Below are positions 43,162 through 51,797 of a stretch of DNA of 64,000 nt, in pieces (the first letter of the stretch is position 1; the number at the start of each line of letters is the position of its first letter). The DNA lies in NCBI GenBank assembly GCA_963800235.1, contig CAWDAD010000002.1, forward strand, positions 99,600 to 163,599, read 5' to 3'. A program made the position numbers and the translations under genes. This stretch comes from CAVVNP01 sp963800235 (GTDB taxonomy: Bacteria > Actinomycetota > Acidimicrobiia > Acidimicrobiales > Iamiaceae). The notes beneath the pieces are model-generated. The model had not been told where the DNA came from. It was given only the letters and a program-made list of their open reading frames with translations, and searched no databases.

Positions 43162-46100
43162 ATGCCTCACGCTGACCGCGTCCGTGTGAAGATGACACCG
43201 ACCATGGCTTGTGCTCCCGACCCCTCGGCGAACGACGATCAGCTCGTGCCCGACCTGGTCGAGGTCCGGATCCCCGCCGGGGGCCGGGCCATCGTCTTCA
43301 GCGACCTGCACCTGGGCGAGAAGGCCTCCGCCTCGTCCGAGCAGGTCGCCGCCGAGCTGTCCCGTGTGGTCGACTCCTGGGACGGGGCCGGCGCCGTGGT
43401 GCTGGCCGGCGACGCCTTCGAGCTGCTGGCCGAGCCCCACCGCGACCCGAACAAGGCGCTGACGTCGCATCCCCGGCTGGCCTCGGCGCTGCGCGCCTTC
43501 GCCGAGGGCGAGGGGCGGTCGGTGGTGGTGCTGGCCGGCAGCCACGACGGGCTGCTCGCCTGGCACCCCCCTGCGGTCAAGGCCGTCCGCAAGCTCGGCG
43601 CCCAGGTGGCGCTGGCGGTCGACGTGGTGGCCGACACCGGCAGCGGCGAGCGGCGGGTGCGGGTCGAGCACGGCCACGAGCTCGATCCCGTGAGCGCCTT
43701 CGACGATCCCCGCAACCGGGGCGAGACCCCGCTCAGCCACCACGTGGTGCGCGACCTGTTCCCCCGGCTGCGACCGGCCGCCGACTCCTGGCTGGAGGAC
43801 GTCGACGAGGTCGCCAACCCGTCCGACCTCCCGGGATTCGTCGGGTCCCGCCTGCTGTACCGGCGGGTCCTGCCCCGCTCGGTCGTGCTGGCCGTGCCGT
43901 TCCTGGTGGCGCTCGGCCTGGTGCTGGTCCGCGTCGGGTTCGACCTGGCCGACCAGACCCGCACGGCCCGCGACCTGCACCCGGCCACCATGGTGGCCCT
44001 GATCGTGGGCGGCATCGGACTGGTCGCCGCCGTCACCTCGACGGTCTGGTGGGCCGCCACCCTGCGGTCGGCCTTCCCGTGGCTCGAACCGGCCGCCGAG
44101 AGCGTCGCCGGCGAGGCCCGCAACGGTCCCGCCCGCTCACGGGCCCGCAAGCTGGTGGCCGACGGGTGGGCCGGCTACATCACCGGCTACACCCACGAGC
44201 CGGAGCTGTCCGACCTCGGTGAGGGCTTCTACGCCAACTGCGGGAGCGGCGGCCCGGTGGTCAACCGGCGCACGGGGCGGATCGGCCTGCCGTCGGCCTT
44301 CGCCCTGACCCGGGAGCTGTCGTGGGTCGAGCTCGAGGCCGGATCGACCCTGCACGTCCGCCTCCGCGCCGGCATGCAGGAGATGCCCACCACCACCGTC
44401 ATCGAGCGGCTGGCGACCCGTCCGGTGGAGTCGGCGCCCGCCCGGCCCGAGGTGGTGGCCAACTGGCCGTCCGGCTCGACCTGGCCGGTGCGGGTCGACG
44501 ACAGCGTGCGCCGCAAGCAGGTCCGCCGCCGAGCGGCCGTGGCGCTGATCGTGGCCGCCCTGCTCGACCTGATCACCGCCGTCATCCCCCCGTTCCGCGG
44601 CACGCTGCGCAACGCGTCCCGGTTCGTGCCGCTGGCGGTGTCGCAGACCGCGGCGATCCTGGTGGCGCTCACCGGCATCGCCCTGCTCCTGCTCGCCCGG
44701 GGCGTTCGACGGGGCCAGCGCCACGCCTGGGGCGTCGCCGTGGGCCTGCTGGCCGCGTCGTCGGTGCTGCACATCGTGCGGGGCCTCGGGCTCATCGAGG
44801 CCGCCGTCGCCCTCGGCATCATGCTCTACCTCCTCGCCAACAAGCGCTGCTTCCGGGTCAAGGAGGACTACGTCTCCATCCGGCGCGGGCTGCAGACCCT
44901 GGTGCTGGGCGGGGCGGTGGCGGTCGCCGCCGGCGTCGCCGCCGTCGAGCTGTTCCCCGGCCGCCTGCCCCGGTTGAGCTACTGGCGGGCGGTGCAGGCG
45001 GCGGCCGAGCGCCTGGTCGGCGACGACACGATCCAGATCAACTCGAGGGTGGACCACTTCCTGAGCCCGACCATGCTGGCCCTCGCCATCGGCCTGGCGG
45101 TGGCGGTGGGCTGGCTGCTGTTCCAGCCGGTGCGCTCGTCCCGCCTGCCGGCCCGCGCCCCCGAGGCCGAGGAGCAGGCTCGCCGGCTGGTGCAGGAGTA
45201 CGGCGGCGACACCCTCGCCTACTTCGCCCTCCGCGACGACAAGCGCTGGTTCTTCTGGGGTGACACCCTGGTCGCCTACGCCATCACCCAGGGCGTCTGC
45301 CTGGTGTCACCGGACCCGATCGGGCCGGTGGTCGAACGGGCCCAGGCGTGGGCCGCGTTCCGCCGCTACGCCGACGACCACGGCTGGCCGGTGGCGGTGA
45401 TGGGCGCCAGCGAGGGCTGGTTGCCGATCTACCGGGCGAGCGGCCTGAAGGACCTCTACGTCGGCGACGAGGCGGTGGTCGACGTCCGCCGCTTCAGCCT
45501 GGAGGGCGGCCGGAACAAGGGACTGCGCCAAGCGGTCAACCGCATCGCCAAGTACGGCTACCGGATGGAGTTCCACGACCCGGCCCACGTCAGTCGGGAA
45601 CTGGAGGGGTCGCTCCGGGCGCTGATGACCGAGAGCCGTCGCGGCGACGTGGAGCGGGGCTTCTCGATGACCCTCAGCCGCATCTTCGACACCGCGGACC
45701 GGGGGCTGCTGCTGGCCGTGTGCTTCGGGCCCGACGGCAAGCCGGCGGCGTTCTGCCACTACGTCCCCTCGGCCGCCATCGACGGGTACTCGCTCGACCT
45801 CATGCGCCGCTCCGAGGGCGAGCACCCCAACGGGCTCACCGACTTCGTGGTGGTGCGCACCATCGAGCACCTGCGCGAGCAGGGCGCCCGGGGCCTCGGC
45901 CTGAACTTCGCGGTGATGCGCTCGGTGCTGGCGGGGGAGCGCGGCGACAAGCTGAGCCTGCGGTTGCAGCGGTGGTTCCTGCTGCGGATGAGCGACTCCA
46001 TGCAGATCGAGTCGCTGTGGAAGTTCAACGCCAAGTTCGACCCCGACTGGGTGCCCCGCTACGCGGTCTACGACTCGCTCGAGAACGTCCTGTCCTCGGC

Positions 46101-46443
46101 GCTGGCGGTGGCCCGGGCCGAGTCCTTCGTCGAGATGCCGGTGATCGGTCGCTTCTTCAAGCCGCCGGCGTCCGGTCACGTCGAGCCGCTGCCCGGTCTG
46201 CCTCCCACCCACGACGAGCCCGACGACGAGGGCGCCCCGCCGGTGTCGGTGCCGCCGTCGGTGCAGGGCCGCGAACCGGCCGAGGCACCACCGGCCGGCG
46301 CACCCGCCGGCCGGGCCGATCGGGTCGACGAGGGCGGGAACGGCTCGCACCGCCGGACCGGCGACGGCGACGGCGACCGGGAGCGCGAGGGCGCGGCGGA
46401 GCGGGTCGAGGCGAGCGGGCCGGTCAGCGACCGAACATCATGA
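43162..46443 (+). CDS. Metallophosphoesterase fused to MprF-type aminoacyl-phosphatidylglycerol synthase
   Basis: A 1093-aa membrane protein that joins two usually separate modules. The first (about residues 45-365) is calcineurin-like: 'VFSDLHLGEK' (Asp48, His50), 'LAGDAFELLA', 'AGSHDG' (GSHD replaces GNHD), 'VEHGHELDP' and 'GYTHEPEL' (GYTH replaces GHTH). Two membrane spans (about 239-262 and 272-300) sit inside it. About six spans at 450-660 lead into a DUF2156-type synthase domain (about 665-1010; 'WGDTLVAYAITQGVCLVSPDPIGP', 'GRNKGLRQAVNRIAKYGY'). The second module makes lysyl- or alanyl-phosphatidylglycerol in relatives. No LysRS domain, unlike LysX. The acidic tail is disordered. A start at 43204 is also possible. 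Confidence 0.85.
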   Translation: MPHADRVRVKMTPTMACAPDPSANDDQLVPDLVEVRIPAGGRAIVFSDLHLGEKASASSEQVAAELSRVVDSWDGAGAVVLAGDAFELLAEPHRDPNKALTSHPRLASALRAFAEGEGRSVVVLAGSHDGLLAWHPPAVKAVRKLGAQVALAVDVVADTGSGERRVRVEHGHELDPVSAFDDPRNRGETPLSHHVVRDLFPRLRPAADSWLEDVDEVANPSDLPGFVGSRLLYRRVLPRSVVLAVPFLVALGLVLVRVGFDLADQTRTARDLHPATMVALIVGGIGLVAAVTSTVWWAATLRSAFPWLEPAAESVAGEARNGPARSRARKLVADGWAGYITGYTHEPELSDLGEGFYANCGSGGPVVNRRTGRIGLPSAFALTRELSWVELEAGSTLHVRLRAGMQEMPTTTVIERLATRPVESAPARPEVVANWPSGSTWPVRVDDSVRRKQVRRRAAVALIVAALLDLITAVIPPFRGTLRNASRFVPLAVSQTAAILVALTGIALLLLARGVRRGQRHAWGVAVGLLAASSVLHIVRGLGLIEAAVALGIMLYLLANKRCFRVKEDYVSIRRGLQTLVLGGAVAVAAGVAAVELFPGRLPRLSYWRAVQAAAERLVGDDTIQINSRVDHFLSPTMLALAIGLAVAVGWLLFQPVRSSRLPARAPEAEEQARRLVQEYGGDTLAYFALRDDKRWFFWGDTLVAYAITQGVCLVSPDPIGPVVERAQAWAAFRRYADDHGWPVAVMGASEGWLPIYRASGLKDLYVGDEAVVDVRRFSLEGGRNKGLRQAVNRIAKYGYRMEFHDPAHVSRELEGSLRALMTESRRGDVERGFSMTLSRIFDTADRGLLLAVCFGPDGKPAAFCHYVPSAAIDGYSLDLMRRSEGEHPNGLTDFVVVRTIEHLREQGARGLGLNFAVMRSVLAGERGDKLSLRLQRWFLLRMSDSMQIESLWKFNAKFDPDWVPRYAVYDSLENVLSSALAVARAESFVEMPVIGRFFKPPASGHVEPLPGLPPTHDEPDDEGAPPVSVPPSVQGREPAEAPPAGAPAGRADRVDEGGNGSHRRTGDGDGDREREGAAERVEASGPVSDRTS

Positions 46444-47146
46444 GCCACTGCTCGAGGCTGCTCGGGCGGAACACCACGTTGCGGTTGCGGGTCTCGGCCA
46501 TGGTGGCCGAGGGCTTCTCGGAGTACAGGTGCCCCGGGTACAGCACCGCGTCGTCGGGCACCTTGGCCAGCTTCTGGGTCAGGCTCTCGTAGAGCTGGGT
46601 CGGGTCGCCGCCGGGCAGGTCGGTGCGTCCGCAACCGTCGAGGAACAGCGTGTCGCCGGAGACGAGGAGCTGGTCGTCGACCAGGAAGCACTGGCTGCCG
46701 GGGGTGTGCCCCGGCGTGTGGATGAGGGTGATCGGCACCTCGCCGACGGTGAGCACGTCGCCGCTGCGGTGGGCGGCCAGGTCGGTCTCGGACACCCCGG
46801 TCGCCCGGGTCACCCACGGCACCTCGTCGGCCTGCACGTGGATGGGCACCGGCTGGCGCTCGAGCAGCTCGGTGATGCCCTCGACGTGGCCCATGAAGTC
46901 CCCGCCGACGTGGTCGGGGTGGTAGTGGGTGGCCAGCGAGCCGACCAGGCGCATGCCGTCGGCGTCGAGCGCGTCGAGCACCGCCTGGATGTCGTAGGCG
47001 GGATCGACCGCCACCGCCTCACCGGTGCGGCGGTCGCCGATCAGGTAGATGAAGTTGACCATCTGCTGGGCCTTGGGATCGTCGGGGGCGACGTCCAGGC
47101 CGCTCAGCAGCTGGCGGAAGTAGATCCGGCTCCCGTCCTCGGGCAT
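46424..47146 (-). CDS. MBL-fold metallo-hydrolase (glyoxalase II-like)
   Basis: A 240-aa zinc or iron hydrolase. The metal motif THYHPDHVGG (HxHxDH) is near residues 93-102, with later ligands in 'HTPGHTPGSQ', 'SGDTLF' and 'LYPGHLYS'. Members include hydroxyacylglutathione hydrolases and persulfide dioxygenases. Its last 20 bases overlap the end of the MprF-like gene tail-to-tail. The function cannot be pinned down further. Confidence 0.88.
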   Translation of the reverse strand: MPEDGSRIYFRQLLSGLDVAPDDPKAQQMVNFIYLIGDRRTGEAVAVDPAYDIQAVLDALDADGMRLVGSLATHYHPDHVGGDFMGHVEGITELLERQPVPIHVQADEVPWVTRATGVSETDLAAHRSGDVLTVGEVPITLIHTPGHTPGSQCFLVDDQLLVSGDTLFLDGCGRTDLPGGDPTQLYESLTQKLAKVPDDAVLYPGHLYSEKPSATMAETRNRNVVFRPSSLEQWLMMFGR

Positions 47147-47157
47147 CGGCGGGTCGC

Positions 47158-47442
47158 TCAGTGCTCGATGATGTCGTCGCTGTGGAGGCCGCAGGCCACC
47201 GAGATGCCGAGGAAGATGCCGCCGGCCAGGCTGCCGACGATGATGCCGAGGGCTTGGGCGACGGTGAGGTCGGCGTAGATCATCTTGGCCAGCAGCGACA
47301 CGATCACGCCCAGCACCGCGCCCATGAACACACCGGCGGTCCCGCCCTTGGCCACCCCGGCGAAGAAGCGGTGCTCGCCCCGGCTGACCGGCTGGACCAG
47401 CTCGTCCCCCGTGGCCTCGTGCTCCACCTCTTGCGCGTCCAT
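47158..47442 (-). CDS. Small two-span membrane protein
   Basis: A 94-aa protein with a charged N-terminus (MDAQEVEHEATGDELVQPVSRGEHRF) and two Gly/Ala-rich membrane spans (about 33-53 and 63-84; 'GGTAGVFMGAVLGVIVSLLA', 'ALGIIVGSLAGGIFLGISVACG'), ending LHSDDIIEH. I do not recognise it; the Gly-zipper style suggests an oligomeric membrane protein. ATG at 47442. Confidence 0.7.
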   Translation of the reverse strand: MDAQEVEHEATGDELVQPVSRGEHRFFAGVAKGGTAGVFMGAVLGVIVSLLAKMIYADLTVAQALGIIVGSLAGGIFLGISVACGLHSDDIIEH

Positions 47443-47500
47443 GGCTCTCCTCGTGCTCCGGTTGCGACGGCGACGGACGGTGCGTCCCGGCGCGCTCCGC

Positions 47501-48361
47501 TCAGTCTGCCTCGCCGCCGGCGCTGCGTGAAACAGGTGGCACCGGCGCCCGGTCGTGCCCGCTGGCGGAGACGGGCCGGTCGCTGCGGTACCAGTCGGTC
47601 CAGACCTGGGTGAAGCGGGCGTCGAAGGCGTCGTAGTCGTGGCGCAGCGGTGCGCCCGGCCACCCGTCGGGGAGCAGGGGACCGGGCAGCAGGGGGTCGG
47701 CCTGGAGGTGGCGGAGCACGGCGGCCGCCAGCACGAAGGTCTCGGCCAGGGCGTCGGTGCCCGCTCGCTCGAGCAGCGCCTCGGCCCGCTCGAGCCGTCC
47801 CCGCAGTTCGTCGGCGCGGGCCGCCCAGCCGTCGAGGTCCCACAGCTCGGCGGCCAGCGCCGCCGGCCCTTCGGGGTGGGCGGTGAAGGTGCGGCTCTGG
47901 GCCGCGACCACGGCGGCCTGGGCACCGGTCCAGGGGCCCGGCCCGAGGTTGTCGGGCCGGGCCCAGACCCCCTCGCGGAGCTCGGCCCGGCGCCCGGCCT
48001 CCATGCAGCGCCGGAGCTCGGCCCGGTCGGCGGCGGCCCGGGCCTCGCCGACCACCACGTGCATGGCCCACGAGCCGTCCCAGCGGCGGGTGGCGCCCCG
48101 GCGGCTCGCCGTCTGCCGCTCCTGGCGCTCGATCAGGCGCCCGGCGAGCTGGTAGCCGGCGCCCCGGGCCTCGAGCTCGCCGGCGCGCCGCATGCGCGAC
48201 AGCGCGACCCGGGTCGTGCCCTCGCCGATGCCGAACAGCTCCCCGGAGCGGACGAGCGTGCGGGTGTCGAGCCACCGGCCCGGTAGCCCGAGCAGGGTGG
48301 AGGCGATGACGGAACGGGCGGTGAGCGGCCGCTCGCCGACGGTGTTACGGGTGTGGCGCAT
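47501..48361 (-). CDS. PaaX-family transcriptional regulator
   Basis: A 286-aa protein. An N-terminal winged helix ('TARSVIASTLLGLPGRWLDTRTLVRSGELFGIGEGTTRVALSRMRRAGELEARGAGYQL') is followed by a middle domain ('GSWAMHVVVGEARAAADRAELRRCMEAGRRAELREGVWARPDN'), the PaaX pattern. PaaX proteins repress phenylacetate or related catabolic genes using acyl-CoA signals. Here it faces a fatty-acid desaturase gene, separated by 26 bp only, so it may control that gene. Confidence 0.88.
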   Translation of the reverse strand: MRHTRNTVGERPLTARSVIASTLLGLPGRWLDTRTLVRSGELFGIGEGTTRVALSRMRRAGELEARGAGYQLAGRLIERQERQTASRRGATRRWDGSWAMHVVVGEARAAADRAELRRCMEAGRRAELREGVWARPDNLGPGPWTGAQAAVVAAQSRTFTAHPEGPAALAAELWDLDGWAARADELRGRLERAEALLERAGTDALAETFVLAAAVLRHLQADPLLPGPLLPDGWPGAPLRHDYDAFDARFTQVWTDWYRSDRPVSASGHDRAPVPPVSRSAGGEAD

Positions 48362-48374
48362 CTGTGGAAGAAGT

Positions 48375-48380
48375 GTAAGA
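48375..48380 (+). promoter_or_regulatory. Candidate -10 box for desaturase, leaderless start
   Basis: TAAGAT lies 7 nt before the ATG of the desaturase in the 26-bp gap to the divergent PaaX-like gene, so transcription could start at the ATG itself. No Shine-Dalgarno is visible. Confidence 0.35.
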
Positions 48381-48387
48381 TGAGGTC

Positions 48388-49374
48388 ATGGCCACGACCA
48401 TGTTGCCCGGCCCCGAGGCGCTCCCCGAGGTGCTGCCCACCGACCGGCTGACCGCGTCGGGCATGCCCGTCCCCGAGATCCGGGCCGAGCTGCGACGCAT
48501 CCCGGTGATCCGCAACGTGCTGTCGGTCGTCGGGCTGTGGGCCGGCATCGTCGCCCTCTTCGCCGTCGCCATCACCCTCGACCACCCGGCGGTGTGGGTC
48601 GTCGCCTTCCTGCTCATGGGCTCGGTGTTCGCCCGGCTGGCCATCCTCGGCCACGAGGCCGCCCACCGGCTGCTCTTCCCCGACAAGCGGGCCAACGACC
48701 TGGTCGGCCGCTGGATCCTCTCGTACCCCGCCTTCGTGCCCTTCGACATCTACCGCCGGTCCCACTTCGCCCACCACCGTGAGGAGTTCGGGCCGAAGGA
48801 GCCCGACCTCAACCTGTACGTCGGCTACCCGATCAGCCGGGCGTCGCTGCGACGCAAGCTGACCCGCGACGCCGTCGGCATCTCGGGGTGGAAGAACCTC
48901 AAGCCGCTGCTGCTGGCGGTGAGGGGCAAGGCCTCCCGCCCGCTCGCCCTGCGCATCATCGGCACCCAGCTGGTGCTGCTCGCCGTGCTGTGGGCGGTGG
49001 GGTGGCCGCAGCTCTACCCGCTGCTGTGGCTCGCGCCGTGGATGTCGGTCTGGCGGGTCACCAACCGGCTGCGGGCCATCGCCGAGCACGGCGGCATGAC
49101 CGCCTCGGCCGACCGTCGCCTCACGACCCACCACGTGCGCCAGCACCTGCTCGCCCGCACCTTCATGGTCCCGTACAACACCGGCTGGCACCTGGCCCAC
49201 CACGTCGACATGGGCGTGCCGTGGCGGAACCTGCCGGCCCTGCACGCTGAGCTGGTCGACTCGGGCTGGGTCGCCCCCGACCTCGAGTACCCGAGCTACC
49301 TGGCGCTCTGGCGGCGGCTCGGCTCCGGCGCCGAGGTCACCGGCGCCGCGCCCGCCGAACCCACCGCCGCCTGA
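48388..49374 (+). CDS. Fatty acid desaturase family membrane protein
   Basis: A 328-aa di-iron desaturase or hydroxylase. The three His boxes are 'GHEAAHR' (about residue 89), 'SHFAHHR' (about 126) and 'HLAHHVD' (about 270), with spans between them. It lacks a cytochrome b5 domain. The substrate (fatty acid, lipid or carotenoid) cannot be told. It is controlled, presumably, by the divergent PaaX-like gene. Confidence 0.88.
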   Translation: MATTMLPGPEALPEVLPTDRLTASGMPVPEIRAELRRIPVIRNVLSVVGLWAGIVALFAVAITLDHPAVWVVAFLLMGSVFARLAILGHEAAHRLLFPDKRANDLVGRWILSYPAFVPFDIYRRSHFAHHREEFGPKEPDLNLYVGYPISRASLRRKLTRDAVGISGWKNLKPLLLAVRGKASRPLALRIIGTQLVLLAVLWAVGWPQLYPLLWLAPWMSVWRVTNRLRAIAEHGGMTASADRRLTTHHVRQHLLARTFMVPYNTGWHLAHHVDMGVPWRNLPALHAELVDSGWVAPDLEYPSYLALWRRLGSGAEVTGAAPAEPTAA

Positions 49375-49470
49375 CCCGGCCCGCCACCGGGCGACGCCGG
49401 TCGCCGTGCGGTGCCGAGGGCTCAGGGCCTGCGCCGATAGGTCCACCTCGACGTGGCTCTCGGTTCGATC

Positions 49471-49489
49471 CGCCAGGCTGCGCCTGGCG
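49471..49489. repeat. Inverted repeat between desaturase and larC
   Basis: CGCCAGG-CTGCG-CCTGGCG in the 162-bp convergent gap, a possible bidirectional terminator. Confidence 0.45.
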
Positions 49490-49536
49490 CACGGGCGCCG
49501 TATTCATTGGTCGGGCTCGCCTATCGGCTCGCCCTC

Positions 49537-50847
49537 TCAGGCCGACGAGTCGGGGGATCCCGGTGGGGGGGAACGGTCGTCCGTCGGGGAGCGCTCGTCG
49601 GCCCCGTCGCCGTCCACCTCGTCGGGGACCAGTCGCAGGCCGCCGGCACCGGACCGGTCGTCGACCCGGCGGGCGGCCAGCACCTCGGCGTCGCGGAGCA
49701 CCGTGCGCAACGGGCGGCCGGTGCGCTCGGCCACCCGGCGGGCGTCGTCCAGCTCGACCTTGGCCCGGCCGGGGCTGACCTTCACCCGCACCGGCAGCCC
49801 GTGGACCAGCACCTCGTCGACCTGGCGGGCGGCGGGCCAGCGCTGCAGCGTCTGGCCCCGGACGCCCAGCGTGCCGGTCTCGGTGGAGAGCAGCTCGGTC
49901 AGCTGCCCGGACAGGGCGATGTCAGCCAGGACGTGGACGGTGAAGGCGGGTCGGCCCTTCTTCATCACGATGGGGGTGAGCCAGGCGTCGTTGGCCCCGG
50001 CCGCCATCAGCCGCTCGACGGTGTGGGCCAGGACCTCGCCGGTCACGTCGTCGACGTTGGTCTCGAGCAGCACGACCGGCTGGCCGTCCGGGGAGCCGGC
50101 GCCGTCGTGGGCCGGCCGGCCGTCGGCGGGCACGGCCTGGCCCACCACGACCTGGGTGGCGTTGGGTCGCCCGTCGAGCTCGCGGGTGCCGGCGCCGAAG
50201 CCGGTCGCCTCGATGGTCATGGGGGGCAGCGGCCCCCAGCCGGTGCAGGTCGCCGCCAGCAGGGCCGCCCCGGTCGGGGTGGTGAGCTCGACGCCGACGT
50301 CGAGCCCCCTCGTGGGCGCGCCCGCCAGCAGCTCGACCACCGCCGGAGCCGGGTTCGGGATCAGGCCGTGGGCGCTGCGGACCATGCCCGTGCCGGTGGT
50401 GACCGTGCTGGCCCGGACCTCGTCCACGTCGAGCACGTCGAGGGCGGCGCAGGTGCCGACCACGTCGACGATGGCGTCGAGGCCGCCGACCTCGTGGAAG
50501 TGGACCTGACCCGCCGGTCGACGGTGCAGCCGACCCTCGGCCTCGGCCAGCGCGGCGAAGGTGGCCAGGGCCCGGCTGCGCACCCGGTCGGGCAGGCGCG
50601 CCTCCTCGACCAGGCCCTGGATGTGGGCCGCGGTCCGGCTGACGGTGTGGTCCTCGGCCCGGACGTGGACCTTGGTGGCGGCGATCCCGCCGCGCAGCAC
50701 CGGCTCGGCGTCGAGCTCCCAACCGCCGACCGGGAGCCGCTCGACCAGCCGCCGGACCTCGTCGACGTCGGCGCCGGCGTCGACCAGCGAGCCGAGGGCC
50801 ATGTCGCCGGCGATGCCGGAGAAGCAGTGGAACCAGGCGAGCCTCAT
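49537..50847 (-). CDS. larC: Nickel-pincer cofactor nickel insertase LarC
   Basis: A 436-aa DUF111 protein, the CTP-dependent nickel insertase that completes the nickel-pincer nucleotide. 'LAWFHCFSGIAGDMALGSLVDAGAD' at residues 3-27 is the typical start, followed by 'VHFHEVGGLDAIVDVVGTCAALD' and 'LLETNVDDVTGEVLAHTVERLMAAGANDAW'. The ATG overlaps the stop of larB (ATGA). It forms an operon with larB; larE and a larA racemase are not in the window. Confidence 0.92.
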   Translation of the reverse strand: MRLAWFHCFSGIAGDMALGSLVDAGADVDEVRRLVERLPVGGWELDAEPVLRGGIAATKVHVRAEDHTVSRTAAHIQGLVEEARLPDRVRSRALATFAALAEAEGRLHRRPAGQVHFHEVGGLDAIVDVVGTCAALDVLDVDEVRASTVTTGTGMVRSAHGLIPNPAPAVVELLAGAPTRGLDVGVELTTPTGAALLAATCTGWGPLPPMTIEATGFGAGTRELDGRPNATQVVVGQAVPADGRPAHDGAGSPDGQPVVLLETNVDDVTGEVLAHTVERLMAAGANDAWLTPIVMKKGRPAFTVHVLADIALSGQLTELLSTETGTLGVRGQTLQRWPAARQVDEVLVHGLPVRVKVSPGRAKVELDDARRVAERTGRPLRTVLRDAEVLAARRVDDRSGAGGLRLVPDEVDGDGADERSPTDDRSPPPGSPDSSA

Positions 50848-51728
50848 CGGGCCGCCGACCCCTCGACCGGCTGGTGACCAGCGGCGGGGCCCTCGGCCGG
50901 CGCCCGCTCGCCCGGCCGGTCGGCTGGTCGCGCCAGGGCGGTCAGCAGGCGCAGGGCGGCGGCGGCCGCGCCGAACCCGTTGTCGATGCCGACCACGGTG
51001 AGCCCGGAGGCGCAGGAGGCGAGCATGCCCAGCAGGGCGGTCACCCCGTCGAGGCCGGCGCCGTAGCCGGCGCTGGTGGGCACGGCCACGACCGGCGCGG
51101 CGACCAGACCGCCGACCACGCTGGCCAGGGCCCCCTCCATGCCGGCCACGACCACCACGACGTGGGCGTCGAGCAGCCGGTCGGTGGCGGCGAGCAGGCG
51201 GTGGACGCCGGCGACGCCCACGTCGGTGATCCGGTCGACCTCGACGCCGTGGGCGGCGAGGGTCGCGCCGCACTCGTCGGCGATCGGGAGGTCGGACGTG
51301 CCGGCGGTGACGAGGGCGATGCGCTGCGAGCGCGACGGGGACGGCCGCCAGGCGAGCAGCCAGCGCTCGGCACCGCCCATGCCCGTGGGCACGCGGATGG
51401 CGCCGGGGTGGGCGGCGGCGAGGGCGTCGGCCTGGTCGCCGTCGGCGCGGGTGACCAGGACCGGCCCGCTGCCGTGCTCGAGCAGCTCGTCGACGATGGC
51501 CCGGCAGTGCTCGACGGACTTGCCGGGGGCGTACACGACCTCGGGGACGCCCTGGCGCAGGGCCCGGTGGTGGTCGACGGTGGCGAAGCCGAGCTCGGCG
51601 AAGGGCAGTCGCCGCAGGGCGGCGACGGCGTCGTCCGGAGAGGTGGCGCCGTCGCGCACCGCGTCGAGCAACTGCCGCAGGGCCGGTTCGTCCACGTCAC
51701 TATCCTGCTCGCTCGTGATCCGGGCCAC
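50844..51728 (-). CDS. larB: Nickel-pincer cofactor biosynthesis protein LarB
   Basis: A 294-aa protein with an AIR-carboxylase-like C-terminal domain. 'RIALVTAGTSDLPIADECGATLAAHGVEVDRITDVGVAGVHRLL' and 'VVVVAGMEGALASVVGGLVAAPVVAVPTSAGYG' are the LarB signatures. LarB carboxylates and hydrolyses nicotinic acid adenine dinucleotide. The GTG at 51728 gives the longest protein; a GTG at 51695 (VDEPALRQ) is also good, and TAGTGACG precedes it. Divergent from pheA. Confidence 0.9.
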   Translation of the reverse strand: MARITSEQDSDVDEPALRQLLDAVRDGATSPDDAVAALRRLPFAELGFATVDHHRALRQGVPEVVYAPGKSVEHCRAIVDELLEHGSGPVLVTRADGDQADALAAAHPGAIRVPTGMGGAERWLLAWRPSPSRSQRIALVTAGTSDLPIADECGATLAAHGVEVDRITDVGVAGVHRLLAATDRLLDAHVVVVVAGMEGALASVVGGLVAAPVVAVPTSAGYGAGLDGVTALLGMLASCASGLTVVGIDNGFGAAAAALRLLTALARPADRPGERAPAEGPAAGHQPVEGSAAR

Positions 51729-51797
51729 CGCACCACGGGACGCGGCCGGCCCGCCGGCCTCCCGCCCTCCGACCGGTCCGTCGACCGGGGCCCGCTA

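Noticed and set aside
43162..46443. Two separate genes in the phosphoesterase-MprF stretch
   Set aside because: The frame is continuous with no internal start/stop junction, and the membrane spans bridge the two modules.
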